Below, in pieces: positions 48,838 to 56,081 of a stretch of 64,000 nt of DNA. Origin of the DNA: Luteimonas abyssi (GTDB taxonomy: Bacteria; Pseudomonadota; Gammaproteobacteria; Xanthomonadales; Xanthomonadaceae); the NCBI RefSeq assembly GCF_001482195.1, contig NZ_KQ759763.1, forward strand, positions 1,337,321 through 1,401,320, written 5' to 3'. A program made the translations under genes and the position numbers. The notes under the pieces were generated by a model. It was given only the letters and a program-made list of their open reading frames with translations. It made no database searches and was not told where the DNA came from. Every line of letters starts with the position of its first letter. The stretch's first letter is position 1.

Positions 48838-49022
48838 CTGACAGGGGGCCGGTAAAGCGCTGAGTCCTGACTTCGACCATCGTTCGGAAATCACCGCGTC
48901 TCCAGCGTTACCGTTGACGGGAGGGCGCCATGCATGGCGAGCATGGCGCCCGATTAATGACCTGCCCATCGATGAAGAACACGATGGCCTACACGAAAAG
49001 TGAAACTGACCCCGTTTTTACA
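48838..49022 (-). mobile_element. RAYT-element deletion derivative (MITE-like), second copy
   Basis: Carries the RAYT C-terminal-proximal segment (GGCCGGTAAAGCGCTGAGTC and following) joined to GGGCGCCATGCATGGCGAGC, then the right REP arm ACGAAAAGTGAAACTGACCC, CGTTTTT. The internal junction is the same as in the 41077-41312 copy, so both derive from one deletion. The left arm has decayed. The 677-base gap between the NERD gene and the lipoprotein contains only this and the pseudogene before it. Confidence 0.75.
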
Positions 49023-49040
49023 GCCTGCTCGGTCATCAGG

Positions 49041-49496
49041 TCAGTTTCTCGGGTCCGCGATCACTCGGGCGGGTGACCCGTAGAGCACCAGAACACGCTG
49101 TCCAGCCGCAAGCACCGGCTCTGATCCTTGGACGACTGTCATCAGACTCCCGTTACTTGTCTCGACCACGTACTCGATTCCGCTCTGGCCGGACACGCCA
49201 CGCTCGGCCGCAGCACCTGCGATCGAGCCGATCACCAGGCCGCCGATAGCTCCAACGGCGCCGACGGCATCGTTGCCGCCGATCTGGGAGCCTGCGACAG
49301 CGCCTGCCGCGCCGCCAGCAATAGAGCCGCCGCCTCGGCTTCCATCGATTGCGACCGATCGCGCGCTCACGACGACACCTTCCACCGAGCGGTTGACCTG
49401 ACCAACTGATCCGACCGAGTAGCTATCGGGTCGGATGTTCGGTGTGCAGGCAGCAAGACCCGCTGCGAGTCCGAGGGCAACGACCAGCCCTCTCAC
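49041..49496 (-). CDS. Glycine-zipper outer-membrane lipoprotein (SlyB/Pcp-like)
   Basis: A 151-residue lipoprotein with signal GLVVALGLAAGLAAC (lipobox LAAC) and a glycine-zipper 2TM domain in the middle (GGGSIAGGAAGAVAGSQIGG, then AVGAIGGLVIGSIAGAAAER). A C-terminal beta-rich part follows (GIEYVVETSNGSLMTVVQGS, EPVLAAGQRVLVLYG). The order resembles SlyB/Pcp family lipoproteins that stabilise the outer membrane. GTG start overlaps the TGA of the upstream lipoprotein gene (GTGA), so they form a coupled pair. Function at the family level only. Confidence 0.82.
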   Translation of the reverse strand: MRGLVVALGLAAGLAACTPNIRPDSYSVGSVGQVNRSVEGVVVSARSVAIDGSRGGGSIAGGAAGAVAGSQIGGNDAVGAVGAIGGLVIGSIAGAAAERGVSGQSGIEYVVETSNGSLMTVVQGSEPVLAAGQRVLVLYGSPARVIADPRN

Positions 49497-50065
49497 GGCG
49501 CGGCCTCCGGACGACCGTTGGGAAACATCGGCCTCGTCACATCGATCGTTTCAAGCGCCTGAAGAAACTGTGCAATGTTGTTCTGGACCGATCGGTTGAT
49601 CGACTCGCGGGCGCGGATCATCCCAGCGAATGCATAGCTCGCGGGCACTACGCCAGATGCGCTGATGTCTTGTGTGTAGATGATCGAGCCTGACTCTCGA
49701 TCGATGATCTCGTAGCGAGCCGTCGTCTGGGTGGTCATCGATGCGCCGAACGCGGGAACATCGAGCTCAAGAACCTTGACGCTGAGGCTGACCTTACGAT
49801 TGGAGTTGTCACTGAAAACAGCCATCCGATTGAGGGCTTCTGTCAGGGCCGACTCCCACATTTGAGGAACTTCATGCTGAGCGGCCGCAGGGATCTTGCC
49901 CTTGGCTTCATCCGGTCGAGCGAGTGAGACCGTCAGTGAGCGCATGTCGGCATCGACTTTCTGCGCGGTGACGCCAACGTTGGGCACGGAAAAATTGAGT
50001 GGTGGATTGGATGCACATCCCGCCAAGCCCAGTACGAGGACTGCGGCCAAAAACATCGTCTTCAT
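49493..50065 (-). CDS. Lipoprotein of unknown function
   Basis: A 190-residue lipoprotein: signal KTMFLAAVLVLGLAGC (lipobox LAGC), then FSVPNVGVTAQKVDADMRSL and a beta/alpha domain with VSLSVKVLELDVPAFGASMT, TQTTARYEIIDRESGSIIYT. I recognise no well-known family, though the pattern of two antiparallel sheets plus a helix resembles small outer-membrane accessory lipoproteins. It is the first gene of a coupled pair with the glycine-zipper lipoprotein, which suggests a shared envelope role. ATG 50065 was chosen from three in-frame starts by the signal sequence and GGGGAAC upstream. Confidence 0.72.
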   Translation of the reverse strand: MKTMFLAAVLVLGLAGCASNPPLNFSVPNVGVTAQKVDADMRSLTVSLARPDEAKGKIPAAAQHEVPQMWESALTEALNRMAVFSDNSNRKVSLSVKVLELDVPAFGASMTTQTTARYEIIDRESGSIIYTQDISASGVVPASYAFAGMIRARESINRSVQNNIAQFLQALETIDVTRPMFPNGRPEAAP

Positions 50066-50290
50066 GGAGTTCCCCTGTATGCCCATCCTGGGCGATGTGG
50101 GCAGCCTGAAAGGCTGCCCCGCCTTATCGGCTCGCTCGAAAGGAAGTTGAGAGGCGATGAGGACCGCTCCCTCCCATTTCGCGAATTCAGAAAATTCCTA
50201 CACCTGTCCAGCCGATTGTTACCTTGACCGCCCAGCACTCCCCGTAGCAGACTCGACCCCAAGGAGCGTCGAAACTCCTCACACAGCGGT

Positions 50291-50320
50291 ACCCACCTCC
50301 GTCAATCTGGTGGGTTTTTT
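50291..50320 (+). terminator. Terminator-like hairpin at the start of the XAC0095 leader
   Basis: ACCCACC / GGTGGGT stem around an 11-base loop, then a run of six T. No plus-strand gene ends nearby, so it could be an attenuator or the end of an unannotated RNA. It begins a 170-base leader (to 50475) that contains further potential hairpins (for example CGTCCTCCGTCTGGCGGACG). The 427-base gap 50066-50492 has no gene otherwise. Confidence 0.5.
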
Positions 50321-50492
50321 GTGCCCGTGCGTTTGCTTTCGGGCATGGACCGACGCGATCCCTGCGTCGGGAGGGCGGCTAATACAAGACCCTTCGGGGA
50401 AATACGCCCGCCGGCTGTGTGCGGTTTCGAACCTCCCGACTTCCCGTCCTCCGTCTGGCGGACGGGCACTTCATGGAATGGAGGACACGACG

Positions 50493-51158
50493 ATGTCGAC
50501 GTTCGAGACGGAAGATCGCGGCGCACTGGGCTATTTCCTGAGCGAGGACGGCCAGTCCCGGCTGCGCAAGCTGCACCAGCACATCGAGTTCCTGTCGCGC
50601 CTGGCGGAGCCACGCGTGGACGAGGAAGAGGACGGCCCCGAGATCGAGGCCCCCGCACTGGCCGGCTGCCTGGAGCTGCTGGCCGAGCAGGTGCAGCAGG
50701 TGCTCGATACGGTGTCCTGGCCGGCACGCCTGCAGCCGAGGGGCACGCCGGTGAGGGTGGGGCAGCAGGCCGACGGCGACGAGGCCGAAGACGCGGATGA
50801 GACCGATGCCGACACGTCGCCGGCGGCGGCCTCCGCTGACGATGACTACGTCTTCGGCATGACCATGGACCAGCTGGACGAACTGCACCGCCTGCTCGAC
50901 CTGCTGCGCGCCCAAGGCGATCTGATGATGGCCACCGGCGACGGCGATGTCGCCAAGGACACCATCGTCGTCACCGGCTCGGCGGTCTTCGACGGCGCGG
51001 ATGCCGTGCGCACCATCATCGACGAGGTCGAATCGCAGGCCCGCGACGATGACGACGCGCGTAGCAAGGCCCGGCGCGTGCGCGAGACGCCGCCGCTCTA
51101 CAACGTGCACGCCGTGGCCGCCGCGCCGCAGGTCAACCCCGGCGCTGGTCTGCACTGA
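50493..51158 (+). CDS. XAC0095 family protein, tandem-domain form
   Basis: A 221-residue acidic protein with two related halves. The first is GYFLSEDGQSRLRKLHQHIE, FLSRLAEPRVDEEEDGPEIE and LLAEQVQQVLDTVSWPAR. The second, after an acidic linker rich in D, E and A, is YVFGMTMDQLDELHRLLDLL, RAQGDLMMATGDGDV and AVRTIIDEVESQARDDDD. The halves share the pattern of a hydrophobic start, a D/E-x-x-x-x-L-x-x-L helix and a second helix. This is the XAC0095-like family of Xanthomonadaceae, usually a single short domain; function is unknown. ATG 50493 follows GGAGG by 8 bases. It lies downstream of an unusual structured leader. Confidence 0.8.
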   Translation: MSTFETEDRGALGYFLSEDGQSRLRKLHQHIEFLSRLAEPRVDEEEDGPEIEAPALAGCLELLAEQVQQVLDTVSWPARLQPRGTPVRVGQQADGDEAEDADETDADTSPAAASADDDYVFGMTMDQLDELHRLLDLLRAQGDLMMATGDGDVAKDTIVVTGSAVFDGADAVRTIIDEVESQARDDDDARSKARRVRETPPLYNVHAVAAAPQVNPGAGLH

Positions 51159-51162
51159 GCCC

Positions 51163-51227
51163 GACGCCACCCACAGCCGTGTTTGCATGTGCTGCGGGTG
51201 GCGTCCTTCGTCGAAGCGACGTTTTTT
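51163..51227 (+). terminator. Terminator downstream of the XAC0095 gene
   Basis: Outer inverted repeat GACGCCACCC-ACAGC / GCTGC-GGGTGGCGTC (51163-51205) followed at once by CGTCG-AAG-CGACG and TTTTTT (51209-51227). The second hairpin with its six T residues is the likely functional terminator. The 232 bases from here to the sigma-factor start hold no other gene. Confidence 0.8.
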
Positions 51228-51459
51228 GGGCTGACGCTCTGCCTGTGCATCGCTCGGGCATGGCCTGATCTGTCGCTGTCCTGAGGCGTCGTTGCTGTGC
51301 CGACTGACCGGGCATCGCCAGCCCGGGCCATGGTCCAACGGCGTAAAACGTTGCGCCTCCTCAGATACACAATGCCGACCGCATTTTTCGGTAACGGGCG
51401 GCTTTGCCGTGCGCGTCGCGTCTGCCAGTTGGGGGGCGGCCGCGCACTGGAGCGTCTCC

Positions 51460-52008
51460 ATGTCGGACGGCAAGGATGTTGAGTCTTGTGAGGTGACGCG
51501 GCACCGCGCTGCCTTCGATGCAGCACTGATGCATCTGCGACCCGAACTGCTTCATTTCATGCAACGGCATGTTCGCGATGCAGACACTGGCGCGGACCTC
51601 GCACAAGAAGCGCTACTGCGCTTGCTGGCTTACCGGGACATGCCCGATATTGCCTGCCATGTGTCGCTGATGTATCGCGTTGCCTGGAACCTGCTGCGGG
51701 AGCACTGGCGAACGAGGCATCGCCACCATGCGTCCCACCATGTACCAATGGATCTGATTGAACCGTTGCTGGCGGAGGCCGCTTCGGTTGAGGACATCGT
51801 CGACGCGCGCCGGGCGCTGCAGCGTCTTTCCAGCGAGGCGCTCGACACCTTGCCACCAAGATGCCGGAAGGCGTTCGAACTCCATCGCGCTGACGGTCTG
51901 ACCTATCCCGAGATTGCCGTCGAGATGGGCATCTCGGTGAAGATGGTGGAGAAGCACATCGGTAGGGCGCTGGCGACATGCCGTATTGCCGTGGAGCGTG
52001 CAGGATGA
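51460..52008 (+). CDS. ECF-type RNA polymerase sigma factor
   Basis: A 182-residue sigma-70 family protein with only regions 2 and 4, i.e. an extracytoplasmic-function type. Region 2: RPELLHFMQRHVRDADTGAD with LAQEALLRLLAYRDMPDIA and LMYRVAWNLLREHWR. Region 4: ALDTLPPRCRKAFELHRADG followed by LTYPEIAVEMGISVKMVEKH, a canonical recognition helix. It resembles FecI-type sigmas that work with an anti-sigma FecR and a TonB receptor, but no such genes adjoin it; the 512-base gap downstream is empty apart from hairpins. ATG 51460 with GGAG 7 bases upstream. Confidence 0.86.
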   Translation: MSDGKDVESCEVTRHRAAFDAALMHLRPELLHFMQRHVRDADTGADLAQEALLRLLAYRDMPDIACHVSLMYRVAWNLLREHWRTRHRHHASHHVPMDLIEPLLAEAASVEDIVDARRALQRLSSEALDTLPPRCRKAFELHRADGLTYPEIAVEMGISVKMVEKHIGRALATCRIAVERAG

Positions 52009-52088
52009 CAAAACCGCAAACGTTCTAGAGGAGTCTTGGCGACTTGCCGGTGCAGTCTCCTCTGGTGGCACGGCTGACGGGCACCGCC

Positions 52089-52123
52089 AAACCTTATGAA
52101 GCTCCCTGAGCTTTATAAGGTTT
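52089..52123. other. Near-perfect 16-bp inverted repeat
   Basis: AAACCTTATGAAGCTC, loop CCT, GAGCTTTATAAGGTTT: 15 of 16 pairs. It lies in the 512-base gap between the sigma-factor gene and the small lipoprotein. It lacks a T tract on either strand, so it is not an ordinary terminator. Flanking sequence (AGAGGAGTCTTGGCGACTTG upstream, with AGTCTCCTCT) forms a second, weaker hairpin. I see no gene in the gap. Confidence 0.6.
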
Positions 52124-52520
52124 CTGGCCTTTCCTTCTAATATGTTCCTCGCCTCCCAAGCTTGCGCACATAGGCTTGTCATGCGCCGAGATGAGGTTGA
52201 CGTTGAACTGCATTCGTGCCGGGCATGTGTGTCAGGACATGCCGGACGTTGCCTGCACCCACCGATAGTTCCTGGTCAGCAGCGGCACAGGTCAATCAGC
52301 ATGAGCGCGGCGGGCGGCAGTGAAGCGGGGAGTGCATCGCCAGGTATCTCCGAAAGCCCCACCACATGTGGCTCTTCCCGACATCTAGGGGCTGCCCTAG
52401 GTGCGTACTCGTGCGTGTTTCACATCTCGTGTACGTAATCCAATCGTGCCTGACTGCGCAAGGTTCCACCGGTAAAAACGCCGTTATATTCCGGACTCCC
52501 CCGAAGCAGGAGAACTGGAT

Positions 52521-52790
52521 ATGTCGCTCATCCGACAGCATCGTACGAAGGCACAAATGATCGGCGTGGCGCTCGTTGCCGCCGTGGGCCTCGGTGGCTG
52601 CGCCACCTACAAGGACGACTTCGCACGCATGGACTCGCGGCTGGATTCCCTCGACTCGCGGGTGCAGGGCGCGGCCCAGAGTGCGGAATCCGCCAACCAG
52701 TCCGCGACGCAGGCCAACCAGCGCCTGGATCAGATGGAACGTCGCGTCCAGCAGCTCGAGACGGCGCCGCGCCGTACGCCGCGCGGTTGA
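52521..52790 (+). CDS. Small Lpp-like alanine-zipper lipoprotein
   Basis: An 89-residue lipoprotein: signal MIGVALVAAVGLGGC (lipobox LGGC), then a helix of about 50 residues with heptad spacing (FARMDSRLDSLDSRVQGAAQ, SAESANQSATQANQRLDQME), ending in TAPRRTPRG. The layout matches Lpp or OprI-type alanine-zipper lipoproteins that trimerise in the periplasm. The C-terminal Lys that attaches to peptidoglycan in E. coli Lpp is absent here. AGGAGAA precedes the ATG. It is 100 bases before a YkuD-family gene, whose product often acts on such envelope links. Confidence 0.85.
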   Translation: MSLIRQHRTKAQMIGVALVAAVGLGGCATYKDDFARMDSRLDSLDSRVQGAAQSAESANQSATQANQRLDQMERRVQQLETAPRRTPRG

Positions 52791-52890
52791 TCTGATCGGG
52801 CCGGGCCCCGTTGGCCCTGTCGGCCACGGGTCCCGGTGTTTCATCCGTCTTTCGAGGAGTGTTCCTATCGCCAAGTCCACTCACGCTGCG

Positions 52891-53568
52891 ATGCGGGTCG
52901 TCCACGGTGCGCTGCTGCTTGCATTGGCCACCGCGAGCGTCGGTGTGGCCGTCGCGAACGAGGACGCCGCGACGCCATCGGCCGCCTCGGTCGACCAGCT
53001 TCCGCCGGGCCAGGACGTGTCCGACACGGTGATCGCGCTTGCGGGCTGGGTCATCGCCGCCAACGACAATCACGGCTACCCGTTCATGGTGATGGACAAG
53101 GCCGCCGCGCAGGTGCTGGTGTTCGGCGGCGACGGTCGCCTGCGTGGCGCAGCGCCGGGGCTGTTCGGTTCGGCGGTCGGCGACCATGCGGCACCCGGCA
53201 TCGCCGGTCTTGCGCTGCGCGAGATTCCGGGACGGGATCGCACCACGCCGGCGGGTCGTTTCGTGGGCGGCTATGGCCCCTCGATCGACGCCGGCCGCGT
53301 GCTCTGGGTGGACTACGATTCGGCGGTCTCGCTGCACCCGACGGCAAGCGGCACGCCGGTCGAGCGACGCGAGGAGCGTTTGGCGTCGCCCACGCCGGAC
53401 GACAACCGTGTCACCCATGGGTGCATCAATGTGGCATCGGATTTCTACGAGCAGGTGGTCCGCTCGACGTTCGAGAAGGGGGGCGTGTTCTACATCCTGC
53501 CGGACACGGATTCGATGGAAGAGACCTTTCCGGAGTTCGCGCAGAGTCGCGTGGCGGGGAAGAACTAA
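52891..53568 (+). CDS. YkuD-domain (L,D-transpeptidase family) protein
   Basis: A roughly 225-residue exported protein with signal sequence RVVHGALLLALATASVGVAV-A. The YkuD fold is shown by FPFMVMDKAAAQVLVFGG-like start (here HGYPFMVMDKAAAQVLVFGG), then REIPGRDRTTPAGRFVGGYG and the catalytic motif RVTHGCINV with the Cys nucleophile. Enzymes of this family cross-link peptidoglycan or attach lipoproteins. No ATG with a ribosome site exists; ATG 52891 has none, whereas GAGGAG lies 7 bases before an in-frame ATC at 52867. Translation may start at that ATC, adding eight residues. Family assignment is firm, start is not. Confidence 0.85.
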   Translation: MRVVHGALLLALATASVGVAVANEDAATPSAASVDQLPPGQDVSDTVIALAGWVIAANDNHGYPFMVMDKAAAQVLVFGGDGRLRGAAPGLFGSAVGDHAAPGIAGLALREIPGRDRTTPAGRFVGGYGPSIDAGRVLWVDYDSAVSLHPTASGTPVERREERLASPTPDDNRVTHGCINVASDFYEQVVRSTFEKGGVFYILPDTDSMEETFPEFAQSRVAGKN

Positions 53569-53569
53569 A

Positions 53570-53600
53570 ACGGGGTCAGGTTCACTTACCGCCCACGACG
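53570..53600. repeat. Solo REP arm
   Basis: AAAACGGGGTCAGGTTCACT plus TACCGCC, starting at the very end of the YkuD stop codon. It may close that transcript. The following 190 bases to the next gene show nothing else. Confidence 0.7.
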
Positions 53601-53788
53601 CGCCGATCGGTTGGATGGCCGGTCACGCGCACGGGGTATGACATCCGGCGGAACGGACCAGCGGCGTGAAGGCCATCGGTTGGGTGGGAGACCACGATGT
53701 GCCTTCCCCGTGCCGCCAGGGCACGGGCGCAACATGCACTGACACGTTGTATTCAACATAAGGCGCAGCGCGCCAGGGGATGAGAGCA

Positions 53789-54322
53789 ATGAGCAAGTGG
53801 ATGGGGATGGTGCTTGTGGCGTGCGTGGGCCTCGCGGGGTGTGCGGCCTCGGTCCAGCGGCCGACATCGGTGGCGGACCGGCTGGACATTCCCCCGGTGG
53901 CGACCGAGGAGATCCATCTGCTGGTGCAGACATCCCCCGAGCATCAACGCGCGGAGGACTGGGAGGCGTTCCGCGCGGAGTGGCGAACGGCGATGGCGAG
54001 CGCGACATCGGCGGCCGGCCATCGCTTCGTCTACCTCGATGCCATGCCGGCGCAGTTCGAGGGGCCGGGCACGCTGGTGGTCGTGAACGTCAACGACTAC
54101 CGGTATCTCTCGCAGGGCGCGCGGTTGGGGCTCGGCGTGATGACGGGCAATGCCTACATCGATGCCGATGCCACGTTCTATGTGCTGCCGCAGCGCACCC
54201 TAGTCGGCACCCGCGAGTACGCCACCACCTCGACCGCCTGGCAGGGGGTGTTCTCGGCGATGACGAACAAGCAGGTGGGGGCGATCGCGCAGGAGATCCT
54301 GGCGGAGATCGACGGGCGGTAG
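53789..54322 (+). CDS. Lipoprotein, DUF4410-like
   Basis: A 177-residue lipoprotein: signal SKWMGMVLVACVGLAGC (lipobox LAGC). The mature chain begins AASVQRPTSVADRLDIPPVA and contains YLSQGARLGLGVMTGNAYID, ADATFYVLPQRTLVGTREYA and the C-terminal MTNKQVGAIAQEILAEI. These segments are characteristic of DUF4410-type proteins, which have a conserved beta-sheet core and no known role. ATG 53789 was chosen over ATG 53780 by its AGGGG spacing. The gene is followed by the complete RAYT element, which probably ends its transcript. Confidence 0.78.
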   Translation: MSKWMGMVLVACVGLAGCAASVQRPTSVADRLDIPPVATEEIHLLVQTSPEHQRAEDWEAFRAEWRTAMASATSAAGHRFVYLDAMPAQFEGPGTLVVVNVNDYRYLSQGARLGLGVMTGNAYIDADATFYVLPQRTLVGTREYATTSTAWQGVFSAMTNKQVGAIAQEILAEIDGR

Positions 54323-54329
54323 GCCTTGC

Positions 54330-55196
54330 TCCGAAAACGGGGTCAGGTTCGAAAACGGGGTCAGGTTCACTTACCGCGGCTTTTGGCCGGGCGGTGTGCG
54401 GGTCGGACGCCGGCAAAGCGTTGCGTCCTGGCCTCGACCATCGCGCGGAAATCGTCGCGCCCCCAGGCGCGTTGCTGCTGGAGGTACTGCTTGATCTCGA
54501 CGAGGTCTTGGTCCGGGATCGATGCGTCGAGCAGCCGTCGCCATGCGCTCGCACGTGCCGCGGGATCGTCGTGCAGCGCCAGCCACGCCGGGTGCGGCGT
54601 CAGCAGGGCGTGCCTGCGCCCATCGAGGTGTGCGGCGCAGCTCGACCAGCGATAGGCGGCGGGGTCGTCGGTCACGCGCGCCCGGACCGGGTTGAGTTCG
54701 ATGTACCGCTGGCAGGTGAGGACGTAGCGTTCGCTGTCGACGAGGCACGCCTTGTAGCGTCCCTCCCACAAAGTGCCGGTGCGTCCGTGCCGCGCGTTGA
54801 ACGTGCCCACGTACTGCCGGCCGAGCTTCTGCATCATTCGCGCAAGGTCGCCGGTTGCACGGGGCGTCGCCAGTAGGTGGACATGGTTGTCCATCAGGAC
54901 GTAGGCATGCAGCTGTACGTCGGTGGCCAGGAGTGCTTCGCGGAGCAAGTGCAGGTAGTGCAGGCGATCGCCGTCATCGAGGAAGCAGGGCAGGCGATTG
55001 TTGCCGCGCTGCACGACGTGCTGCGGGATGCAGGGAAGATCGAGTCGAGGGCGTCGTGCCATGCCAGGAAGCATGGCGCCCGATCAATGGCCTGCCGATC
55101 GGCGAAGCACGCGGTGGCCTATAGGAAAAGTGAACCTGACCCCGTTTACCCGGGAAAAGTGAACCTGACCCCGTTTACCCTGACCCCGTTTACCCC
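54330..55196 (-). mobile_element. Complete RAYT (REP-associated tyrosine transposase) element
   Basis: A roughly 865-base unit. The left end has two REP arms, GAAAACGGGGTCAGGTTC and GAAAACGGGGTCAGGTTCAC; the right end has three, GAAAAGTGAACCTGACCCCG, then TACCCGGGAAAAGTGAACCT and a last partial TGACCCCGTTTACCC. The coding sequence for the transposase lies between. Ends are inverted relative to each other, with the same arm sequence as the solo REPs. The extra arms suggest repeated transposition or slippage. Confidence 0.85.
54367..55062 (-). CDS. REP-associated tyrosine transposase (RAYT)
   Basis: A 231-residue single-strand DNA transposase of the HUH/Y1 class that cleaves and mobilises REP hairpins. 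The HUH motif is YVLMDNHVHLL (His60, His62) and the catalytic Tyr is Tyr120 in CQRYIELNPVRA; GRQYVGTFNARHGRTGTLWE is a further hallmark. The N-terminus ARRPRLDLPCIPQHVVQRGN is the family norm, so ATG 55062 is used in place of the in-frame ATG 55074. All catalytic residues are intact, so this copy may be active and may drive the related REP arms and remnants elsewhere in the window. Confidence 0.93.
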   Translation of the reverse strand: MARRPRLDLPCIPQHVVQRGNNRLPCFLDDGDRLHYLHLLREALLATDVQLHAYVLMDNHVHLLATPRATGDLARMMQKLGRQYVGTFNARHGRTGTLWEGRYKACLVDSERYVLTCQRYIELNPVRARVTDDPAAYRWSSCAAHLDGRRHALLTPHPAWLALHDDPAARASAWRRLLDASIPDQDLVEIKQYLQQQRAWGRDDFRAMVEARTQRFAGVRPAHRPAKSRGK

Positions 55197-55537
55197 CGCG
55201 GCAGCGGAAATCGCGAAAATCGCGCCAGAGCCAGCCCGATGATCGACAGCAGGCAGGGCAACGACATCGTCAACAGAAACGCGAACAAGCCATACCCATA
55301 GCTGCGGTCAACGTTTGTGGCATACCAGACCGCGACCAGATAAAGCACCGAAGCAATCAGGATCGCCGCCATGACATGGACAATCGCGCGATTCACGCTG
55401 TCGTGTGCCGGCGTACCCAAGCGATGCCCGCCCAACAAGTAGGCCAGTCCGAGCACGCAGAACACGGTTGCTATCGGCCAAACATAGCTAAACAAGGCAA
55501 ATCCGAAGCTCACGAACGCTTCAAGTACCGCCGGCAT
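55190..55537 (-). CDS. Small multi-pass membrane protein
   Basis: A 115-residue protein with about three transmembrane helices: FGFALFSYVWPIATVFCVLG, IVHVMAAILIASVLYLVAVW and LFAFLLTMSLPCLLSIIGLA, ending ARFSRFPLPRG. No family is recognised. Its TAA stop codon lies inside the last REP arm of the RAYT element (TTA at 55190-55192), so the C-terminus may have been cut or extended by the insertion. The ATG at 55537 lacks a strong ribosome site. Coding status is likely but not certain. Confidence 0.6.
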   Translation of the reverse strand: MPAVLEAFVSFGFALFSYVWPIATVFCVLGLAYLLGGHRLGTPAHDSVNRAIVHVMAAILIASVLYLVAVWYATNVDRSYGYGLFAFLLTMSLPCLLSIIGLALARFSRFPLPRG

Positions 55538-55625
55538 GGCAGATCCCGTACCAAGGTTGCTGCGCATGGAGCATACATTGGCAATGGCTTCGATCGACAC
55601 GGTGCACAGTCGCGCTGCCAAGACG

Positions 55626-56064
55626 GAAACGGGGTCAGGTTCACTTACCGCCGCTTTCGGCCCGGCGGTGCGCGGGTCGGATGTCGGCCAAGCGCTGCGT
55701 CCAGGCTTCGACCATTGCGCGGAAGTCGTCCCGTTCCCAGGCGCGTTGCTGCTGGAGATACTGCCTGATCTCGACGAGGTCTTGGCCCGGGATCGATTCG
55801 TCGAGCAGCCGTCGCTATGTGCTCGCATGTGCCGCGGGGTCGGTTTGCAGCGCGCGTGAGGCCGGGTTGGGGCGCCAGTCATGCGCGCCCGGAAACGGTT
55901 GAGCCCGTTGTACCGCTGTGGGGTGCAGGGAAGATCAGGTGGAGAACGTCGCGCCATGCTGGCGAGCACGGCGCCTGATCAATGGCCTGCCGACCGGCGA
56001 GGCACACGGCGGCCGATAGGAAAAGTAAACCTGACCCCATTTACCTGGACCCCGTTTACCTGAC
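55626..56064 (-). mobile_element. RAYT-element remnant
   Basis: Left REP arm GAAACGGGGTCAGGTTCACT, TACC at 55629; right arms AAAAGTAAACCTGACCCC and CCCCGTTTACCTGACCCCGT around 56030-56062. The first 170 bases match the RAYT C-terminal codons of the intact element closely, then frames break and much of the central region is lost. The retained parts differ from the 41-kb and 49-kb derivatives. Confidence 0.8.
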
Positions 56065-56081
56065 CCCGTTTACCCACGCCC

